A stretch of 64,000 bases of DNA from Bacillus carboniphilus (GTDB lineage Bacteria > Bacillota > Bacilli > Bacillales > JAIVKR01): contig NZ_CP129013.1 in the NCBI RefSeq assembly GCF_020524035.2, positions 2,345,822 to 2,409,821 of the forward strand. The letters are read 5' to 3'. A model generated the notes under the pieces. The model saw only the letters and a list, made by a program, of their open reading frames with translations, had not been told where the DNA came from and did not search any database. The position numbers were made by a program, and so were the translations under genes. Below are positions 59,554-64,000 of this stretch, one piece after another. The first letter of the stretch is position 1. Every line of letters begins with the position of its first letter.

Positions 59554-61779
59554 TCATTCATTATCTATCCATAAATCCCTCTCTAATGTATCCTCTTTTT
59601 CGCCTTTTTTTACAAAGATGAGGGCTTTATATTGTCCTTTTTGGATGGGAAGGTCTTCTTCTTTTACCGTTCTTTCATACAAGCCACGATCCATGTTGTT
59701 TTGCCAGTCTAAAAAACCTTTAAATCTGAGTGTGTCAGGATCATACAACGCAATACCCATTTCATCTGCTCCTCCAGGCAAATACATTTGGTACATAAAA
59801 CTTTTCTCATCATCCCCTAATCCAAATGTAAAACCCATAATTCTTGGATAATCAGGTTCGTCCACAACGAATAAGTATGGAATCTGAATCTTTTCATTTT
59901 GACAACTCACTTCGATTCTACCTTCCTCTAACCCTTGTTCAACTAGAAGAGGGCTAATATCAGCCGTAATCAAAACCTTTTTTTTCTGTTGTGGATTTAA
60001 AACGAACTTCTTCGGTAGCTTCCATTGAACTCCTTTTTTCTTTTCGGGAAGTTGAAAAGTCACCACCTGTTTTGTTTCAGAAACATTATCAATCGTAAGT
60101 TGAAATTGCTTTTCTTTCCTCGTGCTATCGGATCGAATTTGACGAAACGATATCGAGGAAGGATAAATAAGTACGTTCGCATCCACCGCTCGATCAACCT
60201 GAATACGTCCTGCTCCTTGATCATAAACAGCATACTTTTTTCCGTTTTGGTTTGTTAAAGGGAGGGCCGAGTTCATTAATGCCGCTTTTACTTGCTGTGG
60301 ATTCCAGTTTGGATGAGCTTGTTTGAGTATAGCCGCTGCTCCTGCTACATGAGGGGCTGCCATGCTCGTTCCATGCAAAGAAAGGTAACCATCTGGTATC
60401 GTACTTTGAATGTCAACTCCTGGAGCTAAAATATCTGGTTTTATGTCCCAAGTTGAAGTGACAGGTCCTCTTGAGCTAAATCTCGCCAATGTATCTGCTT
60501 CCGTTCTATACACCGTTTGAAGAAGATTGTTTTGATGAATATTTTCCTTTAACCATTCCCCGTCCTCTTGTGAAATAGAAATGACCGGAATGTCTACTTG
60601 CCATTCTAATGAGCCGATAAAAGGACCAGGACGATTATTGTAAATGATGACTCCCTTCGCTCCTGCATTTTTCGCATTTAAAACTTTATCAATGAAATCT
60701 AATTTTCCTCTTTCAATTAAAACAAGGGAATCTTTCATTTCATCATGAAAATCTCTCTCTTCCCCCAAATTGGCGAATATGATATCTTCACTTTTTGTAA
60801 AATCCCATTCTTTAACCCCTTGAAAAGATTCTGTTTCAATTTCTTTTCGATTACCTGAAAGCTTTATGTACGCTCGTTTTATTGGGGGAGAAGAAGCGCC
60901 AACCGTAATAGCCTGATTCGCTGACCCTGGCGAACCAACGGTCCATGGAAGAGGTCCACTGTTTCCACTTGATGTTACCGCTACAATTCCTTTCTCTACC
61001 GCTTTATTAATTGCTATACTCGTCGGCCAATCCGGACTATTTACACTGTTTCCAAGAGATAGGTTAAGAATATCAACCTTATCTTTTATTGCCTGTTCGA
61101 TCGCTTCAAGTATTTGGTCAGTCGATCCTAAACCATGAGGGCCGAGTGCGCGATAAGCAATTAAATCCACTTCTGGGGCAACCCCAGTTATCTTTCCATT
61201 GGCTCCGATAATTCCTGCAACGTGAGTTCCATGAAAGGTTCTTGGCACTTGATTCATCACCGTTTCCATCGGATCCTTATCATCATCTACCGTATCAAGG
61301 CCACCCTTGTAATTTCTTTGCAAGTCCGGGTGGGAATAATCGATGCCAGTATCAATGATTCCCACTTTCACTCCTTTTCCAGAAAGGCGTCTATGTTGCG
61401 CGTCAAATTCGCCTCGAACCGCATCACCTCCTATAAATGGAACGCTTTCATCCATTTGCACAGAGTAGTCCTTTACTTCATGCACCTGATCGACAGCATG
61501 ATGCTCCTGAATCCTGGCGATTTTATTGTATTTTCCTTCTATTGAAAAACCTTCGAATATATGTTGATAGCTGTTGTCTATTTTAATGTCTAGGTGATCC
61601 AATAATTCTTTTACTGCTTTTGATTCCCCTTTCTCTGCAATGACAATCATATGCTTTTGTTCATTTTCATTCATTTGTGGTTTAGGTGGCCTATGAGGAA
61701 ATGTATAAGCTTGAACAGGGAAATGCACAAACATGATGAAAATAGTCATGATTAAGATCGTTTTTTTTATCAACAACAT
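59554..61779 (-). CDS. Vpr-like secreted subtilisin-family serine protease
   Basis: The protein has 741 residues. The annotated ATG abuts GAGGGGG; the TTG two codons on (61773) has better spacing and may be the true start. Signal peptide about 1-24, inhibitor-I9-like propeptide about 40-110, S8 catalytic domain with D143 (IIDTGIDY), H183 (HGTHVAG) and S472 (HGTSMAAPH). A PA domain is inserted at about 330-430 (ANLGEERDF ... IIYNNRPGPF), and a C-terminal beta-rich region follows. This matches Vpr of B. subtilis. It is upstream of the atp operon in the same direction. Confidence 0.92.
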   Translation of the reverse strand: MLLIKKTILIMTIFIMFVHFPVQAYTFPHRPPKPQMNENEQKHMIVIAEKGESKAVKELLDHLDIKIDNSYQHIFEGFSIEGKYNKIARIQEHHAVDQVHEVKDYSVQMDESVPFIGGDAVRGEFDAQHRRLSGKGVKVGIIDTGIDYSHPDLQRNYKGGLDTVDDDKDPMETVMNQVPRTFHGTHVAGIIGANGKITGVAPEVDLIAYRALGPHGLGSTDQILEAIEQAIKDKVDILNLSLGNSVNSPDWPTSIAINKAVEKGIVAVTSSGNSGPLPWTVGSPGSANQAITVGASSPPIKRAYIKLSGNRKEIETESFQGVKEWDFTKSEDIIFANLGEERDFHDEMKDSLVLIERGKLDFIDKVLNAKNAGAKGVIIYNNRPGPFIGSLEWQVDIPVISISQEDGEWLKENIHQNNLLQTVYRTEADTLARFSSRGPVTSTWDIKPDILAPGVDIQSTIPDGYLSLHGTSMAAPHVAGAAAILKQAHPNWNPQQVKAALMNSALPLTNQNGKKYAVYDQGAGRIQVDRAVDANVLIYPSSISFRQIRSDSTRKEKQFQLTIDNVSETKQVVTFQLPEKKKGVQWKLPKKFVLNPQQKKKVLITADISPLLVEQGLEEGRIEVSCQNEKIQIPYLFVVDEPDYPRIMGFTFGLGDDEKSFMYQMYLPGGADEMGIALYDPDTLRFKGFLDWQNNMDRGLYERTVKEEDLPIQKGQYKALIFVKKGEKEDTLERDLWIDNE

Positions 61780-61869
61780 CCCCCTCTGTCAATAAATTTT
61801 TACTCTTACCTGTAATATGTACAGAGGGATTTTTTTCATGCGAAATCGTTGTAAATAAGGAGAGATGTA

Positions 61870-61926
61870 ATTTAAACAAACGTTTGATTAAAGACTATCC
61901 TGTTTTAATCAAACGTTTGTTTAAAT
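61870..61926. promoter_or_regulatory. Perfect 23-bp inverted repeat with twin CAAACGTTTG operators
   Basis: Arms 61870-61892 and 61904-61926 are exact reverse complements with an 11-nt loop. Each arm contains the self-complementary core AAACAAACGTTTGATT, typical of TetR- or LacI-family operators. It lies between the upp terminator and the protease gene, about 90-150 bp upstream of its start. Confidence 0.6.
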
Positions 61927-61929
61927 CAT

Positions 61930-61964
61930 TAAAAAAGCTCCTCTATACATAATAGAAGAGCTTC
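61930..61964 (-). terminator. Terminator of upp
   Basis: AAGCTCTTCTAT and ATAGAGGAGCTT pair on the minus strand around 5 nt and are followed by TTTTTAATG. Confidence 0.85.
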
Positions 61965-61970
61965 GCTTCT

Positions 61971-62600
61971 TTATTTTGTTCCGTATAACCTGTCTCCAGC
62001 ATCGCCTAGTCCTGGAACAATATAACCTTTTTCATTTAGCTTTTCATCTAATCCAGCGATAAAAATATCAATGTCAGGGTGCGCTGTTTTTACTTCTTCT
62101 ACCCCTTCTGGAGCCGCAATTAAACACATGAACTTAATGCTTTTTGCTCCTCGCTTTTTCAAACTATTAATTGCTTCAACCGCGGATCCTCCCGTTGCCA
62201 ACATGGGATCAACAACGATAAAATCACGTTCTTCTACATCTGAAGGTAACTTAACATAGTACTCTACAGGTTTTAACGTTTCTGGATCACGATAGAGTCC
62301 GATATGACCTACTTTTGCCGCAGGAATTAATTTTAATATGCCATCTACCATCCCAAGTCCAGCACGAAGAATAGGAATAATACCCAGCTTTTTCCCTGAC
62401 AAAATTTTCGATGTTGCTTTACTAACAGGGGTGTCAATTTCAATGTCTTCAAGTGGCAAATCACGCGTAATTTCAAATGCCATTAAGGTAGCGACTTCAT
62501 CCACTAGTTCTCTAAAGTCTTTTGTACCCGTTCCTTTTTTTCTTATGTACGTTAATTTATGTTGAATAAGAGGGTGATCAAACACATAAACTTTACCCAA
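61971..62600 (-). CDS. upp: Uracil phosphoribosyltransferase
   Basis: The protein has 209 residues, the usual length. It makes UMP from uracil and PRPP (pyrimidine salvage). Seen: [29 protein letters not shown], and the PRPP-binding loop [16 protein letters not shown], with the C-terminal [13 protein letters not shown]. The glyA-upp-atp order is conserved in Bacillus. Confidence 0.97.
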   Translation of the reverse strand: MGKVYVFDHPLIQHKLTYIRKKGTGTKDFRELVDEVATLMAFEITRDLPLEDIEIDTPVSKATSKILSGKKLGIIPILRAGLGMVDGILKLIPAAKVGHIGLYRDPETLKPVEYYVKLPSDVEERDFIVVDPMLATGGSAVEAINSLKKRGAKSIKFMCLIAAPEGVEEVKTAHPDIDIFIAGLDEKLNEKGYIVPGLGDAGDRLYGTK

Positions 62601-62667
62601 TTTACTCCAGCTCCTTTTAGTTGTTTACAGGCGAATAGGCTCGAGATTAACTCAAGCCATGTTAGTA

Positions 62668-63904
62668 TTACTCATATAAAGGAAATTTGCTCGTTAATGC
62701 TTCAACTTTTTCTGCCGCTTGCTTTAGCTTTTCTTCATCTTCATGATTCTTTAAAGCAAGGGCCATGATAGAAGCAATTTCATCCATCTCTTCTAAACCG
62801 AAACCTCTGCTTGTCACGGCAGCTGTACCAATACGGATTCCACTCGTAACAAATGGGCTTTCCGGGTCAAAAGGAATGGTATTTTTATTTGACGTCACAC
62901 CAATGTCATCTAAAACCTTTTCTGCTACTTTCCCTGTCAAACCAACCTTACTTACATCAATTTGTAGTAAATGATTGTCTGTTCCTCCAGAGATAATCGT
63001 AAGACCTTCTTCTTTCAGTTTTTCAGCTAGTCTTTTTGCATTGTCGATGATGTTTTGTGCATATTGTTTAAAATCAGCTTGGAGGGCCTCACCAAAGGCA
63101 ACTGCTTTTGCTGAAATAACATGCATTAACGGACCACCTTGAATGCCAGGGAAGATCGATTTATCAATTTTCTTTGCAAATTCTTCTTTACAAAGAATCA
63201 TTCCACCACGAGGACCACGGAGAGTTTTATGAGTCGTTGTTGTCACAAAATCAGCGTATGGAACTGGATTTGGATGAAGTCCAGCTGCAACTAATCCAGC
63301 AATATGGGCCATATCCACCATTAAGTATGCACCAACTTCATCAGCAATATCTTTGAATTTAGCAAAGTCAATTTCCCGAGGATACGCACTAGCTCCAGCA
63401 ACAATAAGCTTCGGTTTATGTTCAATCGCTTTTGCACGAACATCATCATAATTGATACGATGAGAATCTTCATCTACGCCGTATTCTACGAAATTATATT
63501 GAACTCCACTAAAGTTAACCGGGCTTCCATGTGTTAAATGTCCACCATGTGACAAGTTCATTCCTAATACCGTATCGCCATGCTCTAAAACGGTAAAATA
63601 AACAGCCATGTTCGCTTGAGCACCTGAATGAGGTTGTACGTTGGCATGCTCTGCCCCAAAAAAGTTCTTTCGCACGATCGCGAGCAAGATCTTCGACCAC
63701 ATCTACATATTCACAACCACCATAATAACGACGTCCCGGATAACCTTCTGCATATTTATTGGTCAAAACGGAACCTTGAGCTTCCATAACAGCTTCTGAA
63801 ACAAAATTCTCTGAAGCAATCAATTCAATTTTCGTTCTTTGTCTACCTAGCTCTTGTTGTATCGCCTTATATACTTGTGGATCTTGTTTTTCAATCAGAC
63901 TCAT
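62668..63904 (-). CDS. glyA: Serine hydroxymethyltransferase, one apparent frameshift
   Basis: The protein has about 412 residues from the ATG at 63904 (AAGGGGGGAG upstream); an earlier ATG at 63934 is less well placed. The PLP enzyme converts serine and tetrahydrofolate to glycine and 5,10-methylene-THF. Seen: [31 protein letters not shown], the PLP lysine motif [17 protein letters not shown]. The frame breaks in an A6 run near 63658-63663 ([16 protein letters not shown]), with one T too many on the coding strand. Probably a read error in a core gene. Confidence 0.95.
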
Positions 63905-64000
63905 AACGTCTCCCCCCTTAAATATGATGTCCATTGTCTCGTTGACCTATCATTTTAACTTCTTTATTGTAGCATGACTAATTAACAAGTGGAAAACCTT
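63905..64000. other. Upstream region of glyA up to the window edge
   Basis: It holds the glyA ribosome binding site and presumably its promoter. No PurR box could be assigned with confidence, and nothing else is seen. Confidence 0.3.

Overview
The window comes from a low-GC, endospore-forming, flagellated Gram-positive bacterium of the family Bacillaceae. Three things point there: the spore genes spoIID, spoIIQ and spoIIID; the conserved Bacillus order glyA-upp-atpIBEFHAGDC ... ywmB-murAA-spoIID-spoIIQ-spoIIID-mbl-flhO-flhP-fabZ-ywpF/ssbB; and strong AGGAGG ribosome binding sites with frequent GTG and TTG starts. Most genes lie on the minus strand. No tRNA, rRNA or CRISPR array was seen.

Positions 1-17000 form an accessory region of exported proteins. 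Four minus-strand genes each carry three tandem cell-wall-binding repeats (CWB2, PF04122) joined to a different module: carboxypeptidase-regulatory-like domains (partial, 1-1487), a predicted helical toroid hydrolase or lyase (1600-3825), leucine-rich repeats (4222-6123) and a lytic transglycosylase-like domain (8298-10124). An aerolysin-type ETX/MTX2 pore-forming toxin (6406-7338) sits among them. Next comes an IS element with 8-bp target duplications, inserted directly upstream of the ribosome binding site of the transglycosylase gene. The region ends with a 1599-residue surface amylopullulanase carrying an LPNTA sortase signal and LacI/CcpA-type operators.

Positions 17700-40000 are mostly the conserved block (DedA, CNNM transporter, ssbB, ywpF, fabZ, EpuA, flhP, flhO, mbl, spoIIID, spoIIQ, spoIID, murA, ywmB, ywzB), broken up by an IS91-like element, small accessory genes and many short interspersed repeats. 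Two repeat families stand out, one with GCGCAAGCGC ends and one with TTCAAAAAGT ends, and both carry the same small hairpin modules. One repeat copy lies inside a phosphotransferase gene.

Positions 40200-50000 hold an 11-subunit complex I operon (nuoABCDHIJKLMN, no nuoEFG). Then come an ECF sigma factor with its anti-sigma factor, the complete F1Fo ATP synthase operon with a clear sigma-A promoter, a Vpr-like secreted subtilase, upp and glyA.

At least thirteen single-base frameshifts break genes, including essential ones (murA, glyA, atpA, atpD, atpG, atpH, nuoC, nuoH). Many fall in homopolymers. Uncorrected sequencing errors explain this better than gene loss, so 'broken' core genes here should be read as intact in the organism.
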